In this document: piece by piece, positions 15,670-23,805 of the stretch
Position numbering within the stretch: position 1 is the first letter of the stretch
Layout: each line of letters opens with the position of its first letter
Source: an uncultured Lachnospiraceae bacterium
GTDB taxonomy: Bacteria > Bacillota > Clostridia > Lachnospirales > Lachnospiraceae
Direction of reading: 5' to 3'
Assembly: GCA_900549995.1 (NCBI GenBank)
Contig: URQQ01000060.1
Coordinates: 1-24,020, forward strand
Length of the DNA stretch: 24,020 nucleotides
Position numbers and translations under genes: made by a program
The notes under the pieces: model-generated
What the model was told of the DNA's origin: nothing
Seen by the model: the letters and a program-made list of their open reading frames with translations, nothing else
Database searches by the model: none

Positions 15670-16338
15670 TTATAATACCTCGTAAGTCTGGTTTTTGATA
15701 TCGTCATAGTCACAGATATAATAATCTGCAAGCTCTTTTTTCTTTTCTTCCTGCGGTCTTGAGAATTCATCGTCTACCCCGCATACTGTCATTCCTGCAT
15801 TTTTTCCGGCCAGAATTCCCATCGGAACGTCCTCGAATACAAGACAGTTCTCCGGATTCACCTGCAGGTCTTCCGCCACTTTCAGATAGACATCCGGCGC
15901 CGGTTTCCCCGCGGATACTTCGCAGGATGTCCTCACGGAATCGAACAGTTCTTCAATGTGAAGAGCTTTTAGTGTAGTCTCCACAAGTTCTCTTGCATTG
16001 CTCGTTGCAATCCCGAATTTCATCCCCCGTTTTCTCTGTTCGCAGATAAATTCATAGACACCTTTTTTCAGCTTCACTTCCGTCGCATATTTTTCAAAGG
16101 TCATTTCAAGCCATTCTTCTTGTACTTCCCTTAACGTCTGCGGAATCTCCGGAAATGTATCCAGAAAATACTGTGCCGTCTCTGTATAACTCATTCCTTC
16201 AATCGCCTCATGAAATCCTTCCGGCATCTGCAGAGAATATTTTCTCATATATTCTTCATCGATCGCAGGCCAGATCCACATGGAATCAACAAGTGTTCCA
16301 TCCAGGTCAAAGATTATTGCCTCTTTATTCCGCAGCAT
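15670..16338 (-). CDS. HAD-family phosphatase/phosphomutase (beta-phosphoglucomutase-like subfamily)
   Basis: This 222-residue cytoplasmic HAD hydrolase has all four motifs: DLDGTLVDS with nucleophile D11 and general acid D13, ATSNA (motif II), lysine in GKPAPDVY (motif III) and VFEDVPMGI (motif IV). An alpha-helical cap lies at residues about 17-90. The phosphorylated substrate cannot be predicted; sugar phosphates or pseudouridine 5'-phosphate are possible, and the neighbouring pseudouridine synthase makes the latter tempting but unproven. It overlaps the end of the RsuA-type gene by 25 bases and abuts ygiQ. Confidence 0.9.
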   Translation of the reverse strand: MLRNKEAIIFDLDGTLVDSMWIWPAIDEEYMRKYSLQMPEGFHEAIEGMSYTETAQYFLDTFPEIPQTLREVQEEWLEMTFEKYATEVKLKKGVYEFICEQRKRGMKFGIATSNARELVETTLKALHIEELFDSVRTSCEVSAGKPAPDVYLKVAEDLQVNPENCLVFEDVPMGILAGKNAGMTVCGVDDEFSRPQEEKKKELADYYICDYDDIKNQTYEVL

Positions 16339-17036
16339 AATTCATCCAACTCCTTTTTACTAAGCCTTCTGTATTCCCCGGCTTTTAACGTCTGATCCAG
16401 CACGAGGCTTCCCATAGACAGTCTCTTTAAGTAAACCACTTCTTTTCCAACAGCTTCAAACATCCGCTTCACCTGATGGAATTTCCCTTCCTGAATCTCA
16501 AGTGTGATCTCTGACTCCTCTCCCGCATGAAGAATGGTGAGTTTTGCCGGCATTGTCGGAAGCTTCTCACCGATATCCACCCCTTCCAAAAAGGCGCGGA
16601 TATCTGTTTCGTTTACACACCCTTTCACCCTGGCATAATACACTTTGCTCACATGCTTTTTCGGTGACAAAAGTTCATGCGCAAGCATGCCGTCATTGGT
16701 AATCAGAAGAAGCCCTTCTGTATCCCGGTCGAGTCTTCCAACCGGAAATAAATCCTTTCTGCTCTTCTCTTCGATCAGGTCTACCACGGTTGTTTCCTTT
16801 TTATCTTCTGCGGCAGAAATCACCCCTGCCGGTTTATAAAGCATAAAATATTCAAACTCCTGATACGTCATCTCTTTGCCGAGACAGGTGATCACATTTT
16901 CCCCCGGGTTCACTTTCATTTCCGGTTTTTTGACTACTTCACCGTCAACGGTAATCTGTCCCTGACGGATCAGTTTTTTTACTTCCGTCCGGGTACCTGC
17001 GCCCATGTCGGCAAGATACTTGTCCAATCTGATCAT
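16314..17036 (-). CDS. RsuA/RluB-family rRNA pseudouridine synthase
   Basis: This 240-residue enzyme makes a pseudouridine in rRNA; by length and layout it is closest to RsuA (16S rRNA U516), though RluB/E/F cannot be excluded. An S4 domain is at 1-50 (MIRLDKYLADMGAGTR). The catalytic motif is GRLDRDTEGLLL with D103 as nucleophile. KFHQVKRMFEAVG near residues 194-206 is also a family motif. The start at 17036 is set by the 4-base ATGA overlap with the upstream methyltransferase gene; in-frame ATGs at 17051 and 17045 are less likely. Its end overlaps the HAD gene. Confidence 0.93.
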   Translation of the reverse strand: MIRLDKYLADMGAGTRTEVKKLIRQGQITVDGEVVKKPEMKVNPGENVITCLGKEMTYQEFEYFMLYKPAGVISAAEDKKETTVVDLIEEKSRKDLFPVGRLDRDTEGLLLITNDGMLAHELLSPKKHVSKVYYARVKGCVNETDIRAFLEGVDIGEKLPTMPAKLTILHAGEESEITLEIQEGKFHQVKRMFEAVGKEVVYLKRLSMGSLVLDQTLKAGEYRRLSKKELDELCCGIKRQ

Positions 17037-18427
17037 GACTGACATCTCCATCCTGGAAGATACTTGTTTTTCAATGTACCTTTTGAGAGTTTACCCCAGC
17101 CGAGCGGGAAGTGGTCCACCGTCAGAAGATACCATCCTTTTTCTTTCTCCTCTTTCAGGTCTGAAAGCTCGATCGTTTCCCCTTTGAGGTACTTCATCAC
17201 TCTCTCGTCATCCACCGGGAGATTGACTGTGTTTTTATATTCCTGTTCTTTCAGCATCATAGCCAGTGACTGGCTTGGTTCAAAACGGTTCTTCTTAACA
17301 TCTCCCAGATAAAGCCCGGTTCTCAAAAACCGGATTCCGGTAAGATCCGGAAGTTCATCCGGCATATAATAAACCTTCTCTCCATGAATTTCGATTCTGG
17401 TTTCATCAAACTCTATGGAAATCATCTCTAAAAATTCTGACAGTTCTTTCGGAATTTTGCCCTTTCTCGGTGAGACTGCCGTTTTGGAAGATACAGGCTT
17501 TGTCTTCTGGCTGTCCTCTCCCTTTTTCAGCAGTGCGAGATAATGCCCTTCTCCATGCATTTTATGCGGCCAGATGCGGACCGTCTTTTCATACATCTGG
17601 TCTTTATTTTTTGTCACTTCCTTCAGCCCGTGGCAGAATCCCTCGTAAGGCTTTATATCCATAATCTGAAATTCCGGATACTGCTCCAGCAGGTATTCGA
17701 CTGTCCCTTCATTTTCCAGAGGATCAAACGTACATGTAGAATACAGCATCAGGCCGCCCGGACGGAGCATCTGCGCTGCCTGCGTGACAATGCTCCTCTG
17801 AAGCTTTGAGAAGAACTCCGGTCCATGTTCTTCCCAGGCTTTCATCATTTTCTTATCTTTCCGGAACATTCCCTCTCCCGAACACGGCGCGTCAATCAGT
17901 ATCTTGTCAAAATACTCATGGAAATGTAACAGAAGCTTTCCCGGTTCCTCACTCAGTACCAGCATGTTGGGAATCCCGAATACTTCGAGGTTTTTCAAAA
18001 GTCCCTTCGCCCTGGAGGAACTGATATCATTCGCCACCAGCACTCCTTCTCTGTTTAACCTGGCCCCAAGCTCTGTCGCCTTGCCGCCCGGCGCAGCGCA
18101 GACATCAAGAACTTTGTCTCCCGGCTCCACCAGAAGCCGGCTGGCAGGCGTCATTGCACTCGGCTCCTGCAGATAGTAAAGTCCCGCATAATAATAGGGA
18201 TGTTTTCCCGGCTGTACAGACTCACCGTCATAATAAAATCCATTGCTGATCCAGGGAATCGGCCAGATTTCAAAGGGACAGATTCTCCTGAATTCCTCCA
18301 CACTTATTTTCGCCGTATTTACACGAAGCCCATACAGGCGCTTTTCATCATAGCATTTTATATAATCGTCAAATTCATCATTCAACAGTGTTTTTATTTT
18401 CTTTTCAAATTTCTCTGGTAATTTCAT
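17033..18427 (-). CDS. 16S rRNA (cytosine-C5)-methyltransferase, RsmF/NOL1-NOP2-Sun family
   Basis: This 464-residue SAM-dependent enzyme methylates C5 of a cytosine in rRNA. The SAM site is VLDVCAAPGGKATELG (about 106-121). Two cysteines do the chemistry: C232 in STCTFDP (the TC motif, nucleophile) and C182 in DAPCSGEG (the PC motif, release). The C-terminal 150 residues, with LPVDDERVMKYLKGE and GWYLLTVDHFPLGWGK, look like the RsmF-type PUA-like RNA-binding domain. The start at 18427 is chosen because GGAGG lies 6 bases upstream; the frame stays open 78 bases further but has no comparable site. First gene of an eight-gene unit. Confidence 0.93.
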   Translation of the reverse strand: MKLPEKFEKKIKTLLNDEFDDYIKCYDEKRLYGLRVNTAKISVEEFRRICPFEIWPIPWISNGFYYDGESVQPGKHPYYYAGLYYLQEPSAMTPASRLLVEPGDKVLDVCAAPGGKATELGARLNREGVLVANDISSSRAKGLLKNLEVFGIPNMLVLSEEPGKLLLHFHEYFDKILIDAPCSGEGMFRKDKKMMKAWEEHGPEFFSKLQRSIVTQAAQMLRPGGLMLYSTCTFDPLENEGTVEYLLEQYPEFQIMDIKPYEGFCHGLKEVTKNKDQMYEKTVRIWPHKMHGEGHYLALLKKGEDSQKTKPVSSKTAVSPRKGKIPKELSEFLEMISIEFDETRIEIHGEKVYYMPDELPDLTGIRFLRTGLYLGDVKKNRFEPSQSLAMMLKEQEYKNTVNLPVDDERVMKYLKGETIELSDLKEEKEKGWYLLTVDHFPLGWGKLSKGTLKNKYLPGWRCQS

Positions 18428-18450
18428 ATCTATCCTCCGCATCTCGAAAT

Positions 18451-18459
18451 AGTATATCA
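18451..18459 (-). promoter_or_regulatory. Candidate extended -10 promoter for the rsmF-to-recU unit
   Basis: TGATATACT on the minus strand matches an extended -10 (TGnTATAAT, one mismatch), 24 bases before the ATG at 18427. The -35 is poor. It lies in the 62-base gap after the M23 peptidase gene, where no terminator is visible, so read-through from upstream is also possible. Confidence 0.5.
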
Positions 18460-18489
18460 TAAATCCAGTCTCTTCACCAGTAAATTGTA

Positions 18490-19344
18490 TCATGAATAAG
18501 CGCACTTTACTCTTGTATCTTCGATGTACTTCAGTACCCAGTATGGATTGATACTGGTCTCTTCGCCTCCCGGATACAGGTAAATACCAAGATGCAGATG
18601 CACGTCAAACTTTCCCTTCGTCCCTTCTTTCTTCCCATATCCTGTATTTCCCATAAATCCAATCACCTGTCCTGCCCGTACTTCATCTCCCTGCTTTACA
18701 TCTGCGTAAGAATCAAGATGCGCATAATAAAAACACCCTCCAAGAGGCGCTTCGATCAGAAGCCGGTATCCCCCCTTTTCAAGCCATCCTTTCTGCCTGA
18801 TGACCCCATCAGTCATGCTGACAACCGGATAAAGCCCAGGCACATTTTCACTGGCCATAATGTCAGTCCCTTCATGCCCTCTCTTCCCTCCATAGGTACG
18901 TTCCGTCATCCAGCTGTCGGCATAGGACACCGTAATTGAGCTGTCAGTCGAAGACAGCGGCACCGGAAAATACTGCACATCATTCCATATGGCATTACAT
19001 TCTTTCAAATATCCGGGGAAACTGTCTCTTTTTTTCCATTTTTCTGCCAGAGAAGGGACCGTTTCTTTCCGGACCGCTTTCCCTTTTCCATCGTAAGAAA
19101 ATTTTGATTCCAGCAGATAAAGTCCTGCCGTCTTTCCCATATCATTTTCCCCGCCTCTGCGCTCTCTCAAAATTGTAATCATATCATCATTTAGTTCCAT
19201 CTGCCTGAATCCGCTGCTGGTAATTGTTTTCTCCGTCAGCCTGGATAGTTTTGCCTGGTCATAAATACTATGCTCCCCCACAGCACAAAAAAAAGACATC
19301 AGTAATACAATAAGGATAAGATTTCCCTGAAGCTTTTTCTTCAT
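18490..19344 (-). CDS. Exported or membrane-anchored M23 (LytM-like) metallopeptidase
   Basis: The 284-residue protein starts with an uncleaved or cleavable signal sequence (3-23: KKLQGNLILIVLLMSFFCAV). The cysteine at 20 is not in a proper lipobox. Residues 24-125 are a unique spacer. The M23 domain (about 150-260) has the Zn ligands H157 and D161 in HEGTD, H209 in YYAHL, and H249/H251 in VHLHLG. All are present, so it should cleave peptidoglycan cross-bridges or stem peptides outside the membrane. Spore-formers use such enzymes in engulfment (SpoIIQ-type) and cell separation; which applies here is not clear. AAGGAG lies 6 bases before the ATG. The gene follows pepD by 54 bases with no terminator between them. 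Confidence 0.9.
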   Translation of the reverse strand: MKKKLQGNLILIVLLMSFFCAVGEHSIYDQAKLSRLTEKTITSSGFRQMELNDDMITILRERRGGENDMGKTAGLYLLESKFSYDGKGKAVRKETVPSLAEKWKKRDSFPGYLKECNAIWNDVQYFPVPLSSTDSSITVSYADSWMTERTYGGKRGHEGTDIMASENVPGLYPVVSMTDGVIRQKGWLEKGGYRLLIEAPLGGCFYYAHLDSYADVKQGDEVRAGQVIGFMGNTGYGKKEGTKGKFDVHLHLGIYLYPGGEETSINPYWVLKYIEDTRVKCAYS

Positions 19345-19398
19345 GAAAAACTCCTTTTTGTATTACTATATGTCTTTTTCATTTCCCCGTATGAATGA

Positions 19399-20847
19399 TT
19401 ATTTACAATTCTTTAGAACTATCAAAATGTATTCCCACACGCGTTTTGTAGACTCAATATCCAGTCTCTCATTCACTGAATGGATATCATACATATTCGG
19501 TCCGAAAGATACACAGTCAAGATCCGGTCTCTGTCCTGAAAGAATACCACATTCAAGTCCTGCATGGATGGTTGTCACAATTGGTTCTTCTCCATACATC
19601 TCACGGTATGTATCAATCATAATCGGACGGAGTTTGGAAACTGATTTATACTGCCATGCCGGATAGTCACTTGTAAGAACAGCTTCTCCACCAAGATAAT
19701 CCGCCCACAGGCCAAGCACCTGTTTAATCTCTTCTTTCTTTGTCTCTACAGAACTTCTCACCATGAATGTTCCTGACACACTGTCCTCTGAAGTTGCAAC
19801 AATTCCAAGGTTTAAGGATGTCTCAACAAGGCCTTTCAGCTCACGGCTGAATCCCTGAATCCCGTATGGTGTATTTACAATAAAGAATACAATTCTTTTT
19901 GTGCTTGCCGCATCCATTGCCTGTACCGTCTGATCTGCCGCAGTATTCACAGTCATGTCAAGGTTTGGATCATCTGCACCGAATTCTGCTTTCATCACTG
20001 CCAGCAGTGCGTTTGCTTCGTCTGTCAGTACCTCCACATTCTCAGGTGCTGCGACAATTTTAGCTGTACACAGTGTTGTAATTACATTCTCCTTATCTCC
20101 ACCGTCCACGCTGACCAGCGAATAGTCAGCCTTCTGCGCAAGATCCATCAGAAGACGTCCCATTAACTTATTGGCATTGCCGCGCTGCTTGTCGATATCA
20201 GATCCGGAATGACCCCCAAGTAATCCCCTGATCTGAAATTCAATGACTGTCCCGGTCTTTTCTTCTCTTTCCACCGGCACTGTAACCGTATCATTGACGC
20301 CGCCTGCGCATCCTGCGAAAATAGTTCCCTCGAAATCACAGTCAATGTTCATCAGCATATGTCCTTTGACATCCGAAAGATCAATCGCTTTTGCTCCTCC
20401 CATGCCGATTTCTTCATCGATTGTGAAAACAGCCTCGATCGGCGGATGCGGAATATCATCACTGTCAAGGATTGCAAGTGCGTATGCAACAGCAATTCCA
20501 TCATCTGCCCCAAGTGTTGTATCCTTTGCTTTGATGAAATTTCCGTCTACATAAGCTTCAATCGGATCTTTGCTGAAATCATGATCGGAGCCTTCTGTTT
20601 TCTGGCATACCATATCCAGATGTCCCTGGATGATTACCGGCTCACTGTCTTCATAGCCAGCTGTACCCGGTTTTTTGATAATTACATTGTTTGCTTCATC
20701 CTGAACGTAGGAAAGACCTCTCTCTTTCGCAAACTGTGCACAGTAATCACTGACCCTCTTCGTGTCAAATGTTCCACGAGGAATCTTACACAACTCCGAA
20801 AAATAATGAAATACTTTCTTTGGTTCTAACTCTTCTAACGTAGGCAT
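19399..20847 (-). CDS. pepD: Aminoacyl-histidine dipeptidase (Xaa-His dipeptidase, M20 family)
   Basis: This 482-residue cytoplasmic metallopeptidase splits dipeptides such as carnosine and Xaa-His and has broad dipeptide activity in the family. Metal and catalytic residues are seen in order: H76 and D78 in QGHLDMVC, the bridging D115 in LGADDG, catalytic E145 and ligand E146 in IDEEIGMGG, and D174-region NIDCDFEG. A lid/dimerisation domain follows (about 185-390). The ribosome site is AAAGGGGG. No convincing sigma-A promoter was found in the 114 bases upstream, which it shares with the divergent ylbJ gene. Confidence 0.95.
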   Translation of the reverse strand: MPTLEELEPKKVFHYFSELCKIPRGTFDTKRVSDYCAQFAKERGLSYVQDEANNVIIKKPGTAGYEDSEPVIIQGHLDMVCQKTEGSDHDFSKDPIEAYVDGNFIKAKDTTLGADDGIAVAYALAILDSDDIPHPPIEAVFTIDEEIGMGGAKAIDLSDVKGHMLMNIDCDFEGTIFAGCAGGVNDTVTVPVEREEKTGTVIEFQIRGLLGGHSGSDIDKQRGNANKLMGRLLMDLAQKADYSLVSVDGGDKENVITTLCTAKIVAAPENVEVLTDEANALLAVMKAEFGADDPNLDMTVNTAADQTVQAMDAASTKRIVFFIVNTPYGIQGFSRELKGLVETSLNLGIVATSEDSVSGTFMVRSSVETKKEEIKQVLGLWADYLGGEAVLTSDYPAWQYKSVSKLRPIMIDTYREMYGEEPIVTTIHAGLECGILSGQRPDLDCVSFGPNMYDIHSVNERLDIESTKRVWEYILIVLKNCK

Positions 20848-20899
20848 TTTGTATCCCCCTTTGATATATTATGTACTACAGTCTATTTTGTCATATCAG

Positions 20900-20928
20900 A
20901 CATAAAAAAGCAACCCATTCCATACATT
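20900..20928 (+). promoter_or_regulatory. Candidate sigma-E-type sporulation promoter for ylbJ
   Basis: CATACATT (20921-20928) matches the Bacillus sigma-E -10 consensus CATACAHT at all eight positions. ACATAAA (20900-20906) lies 14 bp upstream, where the AT-rich sigma-E -35 with a central ATA is expected. The ATG of ylbJ is 33 bases downstream. The spacing and sequence agree with mother-cell expression of ylbJ in Bacillus; use of the site here is inferred. Confidence 0.5.
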
Positions 20929-20961
20929 TATATCAAGAATGGCAAATTTCAAAGGTGGCTG

Positions 20962-21894
20962 ATGAAAAAGCTTGCAGTTCCGTTTCTCATTATTCTGTCT
21001 TTTTTTATTATGCTTCTGTTTCCCAAAGAAGTATTTGCCGGAGCTAGCAAAGGGCTGCTCTTATGGTTTGAAATTGTACTCCCGACACTCCTCCCGTTTA
21101 TTATTATCTCGAATCTGTTAGTATACACAAATGCTATCACCTATATTGCCAGGATTCTGGGACCGGTTTTAAAACATATATTTTCAATCTCAGAAAATGG
21201 TGCCTTTGCTGTGGTGACCGGATTCCTCTGCGGTTATCCCATGGGGGCAAAAACAACTTCTGATCTGATCCGTACAGGTTTCATCTCCAAGGAAGAAGGG
21301 GCATATCTGTTATCATTCTGCAACAACACGAGTCCTATGTTTATCGTAAGTTATGTAATATGGCAGAATCTGAAGCGTGAAGAACTGGCTTACATCTCCA
21401 TTGCGATACTCTTCGCCGCACCGGTCATATGCAGTTTCTTCTTCCGGTTCTATTATCTGCGGATACGAAAATGGAAATTTGGACAGACTTCTGTCCGGTC
21501 GAAACCTCTGAAAATGGAATTTGGAATTCTGGATTCCTGTATTATGGATGGTTTTGAGACAATTACAAAAGTAGGCGGGTATATCATTCTTTTCTCTGTA
21601 CTGATTACACTGCTCGGCCAGATCCCTGTAAATAATTTTTTCTGGAACCAGATCTTTCTGCCAATGTTCGAGATCACCAACGGAATTCCCCTGATCTGCA
21701 GTTATGGAGACAGTTTTGCAGTCTGTTATATCCTCTCGCTTGCCCTTACCTCCTTTGGAGGACTCTGCTCTATCGCCCAGACGAAGTGTATGATTCAGGA
21801 AACAGGTCTTAGCATCACGCCGTACATAGCAGAAAAGCTGATTACCGCTATGGTAACCAGCTTGTTGGCTGCAGGATATATGCTCTTTTTTTAA
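20962..21894 (+). CDS. ylbJ: Sporulation integral membrane protein YlbJ
   Basis: The protein has 310 residues and about eight membrane segments, of the nucleoside-recognition (Gate) type related to SpoIIIAA-independent sporulation proteins YlbJ and SpmA/SpmB. Diagnostic stretches are WFEIVLPTLLPFIIISNLL, GFLCGYPMGAKTTSDL and LLSFCNNTSPMFIVSYV, near-identical in style to YlbJ. In Bacillus subtilis ylbJ is made in the mother cell under sigma-E and contributes to spore heat resistance; the transported or sensed compound is unknown. The ribosome site AAAGG lies 6 bases before the ATG. It stands alone on the plus strand and converges on the coiled-coil gene with a 7-base gap; no terminator is seen there. 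Confidence 0.9.
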   Translation: MKKLAVPFLIILSFFIMLLFPKEVFAGASKGLLLWFEIVLPTLLPFIIISNLLVYTNAITYIARILGPVLKHIFSISENGAFAVVTGFLCGYPMGAKTTSDLIRTGFISKEEGAYLLSFCNNTSPMFIVSYVIWQNLKREELAYISIAILFAAPVICSFFFRFYYLRIRKWKFGQTSVRSKPLKMEFGILDSCIMDGFETITKVGGYIILFSVLITLLGQIPVNNFFWNQIFLPMFEITNGIPLICSYGDSFAVCYILSLALTSFGGLCSIAQTKCMIQETGLSITPYIAEKLITAMVTSLLAAGYMLFF

Positions 21895-21901
21895 GATTAT
21901 A

Positions 21902-22552
21902 TTATTCTAAAAAATCATCCTCATCGTCATAGATTTCATGTGCACCAGTGTCATTTTCATCCATGTCAAAATTGATTTCTCCGAAATCCGCCTCCATACC
22001 GCGGTCGGACTTATCCGGAACTTCGAGTTCCGCACGGTTATTCTTTACAATCTCGAAACATTCCTGAAGTGAATTTACAAGACCGTCATACTTCGTTGTA
22101 TAGCTGTCCAGTGTATGTCCAATGATATTCTCTGCATTTGCCAGAACATCATTGGCATACTGCATAGAACCAATTCTGATATCATTGGCATCACTTGTAG
22201 CGTTATCAAGAATCTGCTGTGCCTGCTCCGTTGCAGCCATCACAATTTCATTTGCCTGGGCATAAGCCTGCTGCATGATCTCGTGCTCACTTACAAGCTC
22301 ATTCGTCTGAATGTGGGCTTCTTCCAGCATACTTTCTGCTTTGGACTGAGCATCTGCAAGAATAGCGTCTTTGTTCGCGATAATCTTCTGATATCTTTTA
22401 ATCTCATCCGGAATCTTCATACGTAATTCACGTAACAATTCATCCATCTGATCTTTGTTTACAATAATTTTAGATGTAGACAGCGGCTGAAACTTACAGC
22501 TGTCAATATACTCCTCAATTTCTTCAATAATTTGCTCAATGCGGCTGCTCAT
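21902..22552 (-). CDS. Coiled-coil protein with acidic tail (often annotated ATPase or V-type ATPase subunit H-like)
   Basis: The product has 216 residues and no nucleotide-binding motif, so the name ATPase used for similar proteins is not supported. Residues 1-45 form a short helical N-terminal domain (IEQIIEEIEEYIDSCKF). Residues about 50-165 are one long Ala/Gln/Glu-rich coiled coil (ADAQSKAESMLEEAH, QAYAQANEIVMAATEQAQQI) like ATP synthase b-type stalks or DivIVA. Residues 185-216 are very acidic (DMDENDTGAHEIYDDEDDFLE). This suggests a cytoplasmic scaffold or cell-division/sporulation adaptor; function is unknown. The start overlaps the coaD stop by four bases (ATGA). Third gene of the rsmD-coaD unit. 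Confidence 0.8.
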   Translation of the reverse strand: MSSRIEQIIEEIEEYIDSCKFQPLSTSKIIVNKDQMDELLRELRMKIPDEIKRYQKIIANKDAILADAQSKAESMLEEAHIQTNELVSEHEIMQQAYAQANEIVMAATEQAQQILDNATSDANDIRIGSMQYANDVLANAENIIGHTLDSYTTKYDGLVNSLQECFEIVKNNRAELEVPDKSDRGMEADFGEINFDMDENDTGAHEIYDDEDDFLE

Positions 22553-23049
22553 GATTTACACTCTCCTTTATTGTACTGATACTTCTCTTTAATTCTGGAC
22601 TCTGCAACTGCCGGAACAAACTGCGAGATATCCCCGCCGAACGCGGCTACTTCTTTGACAGTTGTAGAGCTTAAATACGCATATTCAAGACTGGTCGTCA
22701 GAAACATCGTCTCAATCTCCGGCTCCAGCTTATTATTTGTCTGCGACATCTGGATCTCATATTCAAAATCTGTGATTGCACGCAGTCCCCTTACTACTAC
22801 TTTTGCATCCATTTTTTTTGCAAATTCAACCAGCAGTCCCTCAAATGGAACAACACTGACATTTGGCAGGTCTTTCGTCGTTTCCTCTAACATTTTAACA
22901 CGTTCTTCGACAGAAAACAACGGCGTTTTTGCTTTATTATTCAATACTCCGACAATTAGCTCATCCACAATTTTACAGGATCTTACAATTATATCCAGAT
23001 GGCCGAATGTGACCGGATCAAAACTGCCGGGATATACAGCTCTTATCAT
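22549..23049 (-). CDS. coaD: Phosphopantetheine adenylyltransferase
   Basis: This 166-residue nucleotidyltransferase joins 4'-phosphopantetheine and ATP to dephospho-CoA, the penultimate step of CoA synthesis. The sequence shows the TxGH-type motif in GSFDPVTFGH (8-17), VVRGLR (85-90) and the C-terminal LSSTTVKE motif (126-133) that binds the triphosphate. Length matches the family. It lies one base after rsmD and overlaps the coiled-coil gene by four bases; the rsmD-coaD pair is widespread in Firmicutes. Confidence 0.97.
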   Translation of the reverse strand: MIRAVYPGSFDPVTFGHLDIIVRSCKIVDELIVGVLNNKAKTPLFSVEERVKMLEETTKDLPNVSVVPFEGLLVEFAKKMDAKVVVRGLRAITDFEYEIQMSQTNNKLEPEIETMFLTTSLEYAYLSSTTVKEVAAFGGDISQFVPAVAESRIKEKYQYNKGECKS

Positions 23050-23050
23050 T

Positions 23051-23608
23051 TTACTTTTCCTCTCGCTCTAAGAATATATGTTTATTTGTTTTATATTTTT
23101 TTGTTTTGATGACCGAATACCCAAGTTCCTCAACATATGGAAACTCATCTTCCAGGCGTGCCTCAATTATGATCACGCCGCCTTCATTGATCAGTTCCGA
23201 CGAAGCGAGATATTCAAGGATTCCCCGTTCAAGTCCCATTTCATATGGCGGATCCATAAAAATATAGTCAAATTTCTTTTGCCCCTCCAGGCGCCTGAGT
23301 GCACTGACGGCATCTGTCTTCATCAGTACTCCCCGGTCCGAAAGTTTTGTGAATTTCAAGTTTTCTTCAATGCAATTCGAAGCTTTCGGATTTTTCTCCA
23401 CGAAAACCGCTTCTTTTGCCCCTCTGCTCAATGCTTCAATTCCAATCTGTCCGCTGCCCGCAAAAAGATCCAGAAATGTGCAGTCAGGAATCCACTCTGC
23501 GATCATGTTAAATAATGTTTCTTTAATCCTGTCCGTCGTCGGCCTTGTGGCACTTCCTTCTATCGTTTTCAATGGCAGCCTTCTGGCACTGCCGGCTATT
23601 ACTCTCAT
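23051..23608 (-). CDS. rsmD: 16S rRNA (guanine966-N2)-methyltransferase
   Basis: This 185-residue SAM-dependent methyltransferase acts on G966 of 16S rRNA in the assembled small subunit. Visible motifs are MRVIAGSARRLPL at the start, RPTTDRIKETLFN, the SAM loop DLFAGSGQIGIEALSRGA (about 47-64) and the catalytic DPPY at 119-122. It is the Bacillus YlbH equivalent. First gene of a three-gene unit, with a consensus promoter about 80 bases upstream. Confidence 0.96.
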   Translation of the reverse strand: MRVIAGSARRLPLKTIEGSATRPTTDRIKETLFNMIAEWIPDCTFLDLFAGSGQIGIEALSRGAKEAVFVEKNPKASNCIEENLKFTKLSDRGVLMKTDAVSALRRLEGQKKFDYIFMDPPYEMGLERGILEYLASSELINEGGVIIIEARLEDEFPYVEELGYSVIKTKKYKTNKHIFLEREEK

Positions 23609-23687
23609 ACTTTATCTCTCCAATTTCAGAAAATACATTCGGCAGATACCGGCAGAATTTTCCTTTATGTATTACAATACTTATCCC

Positions 23688-23716
23688 ATTATAATTTCTG
23701 ACAGAAAAAATGTCAA
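23688..23716 (-). promoter_or_regulatory. Consensus sigma-A promoter of the rsmD-coaD unit
   Basis: TTGACA (23711-23716), exactly 17 bp, then TATAAT (23688-23693): a 12 of 12 match. The spacer contains a 13-base palindrome TTTCTGTCAGAAA (minus strand), which could be a repressor site. The leader is about 70 bases. Confidence 0.9.
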
Positions 23717-23805
23717 ATTATGTTTTCTACAGTGCCTGCATATTTTTCATTCTTCCTATTATAATACATCCCGTCTTTCTCTGATATCCAAAACTAAAAA
23801 CATAG

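Noticed and set aside
20866..20894. ATGACA-17-TAATAT as a pepD promoter
   Set aside because: The transcript would begin inside the ribosome site, leaving no room for it.
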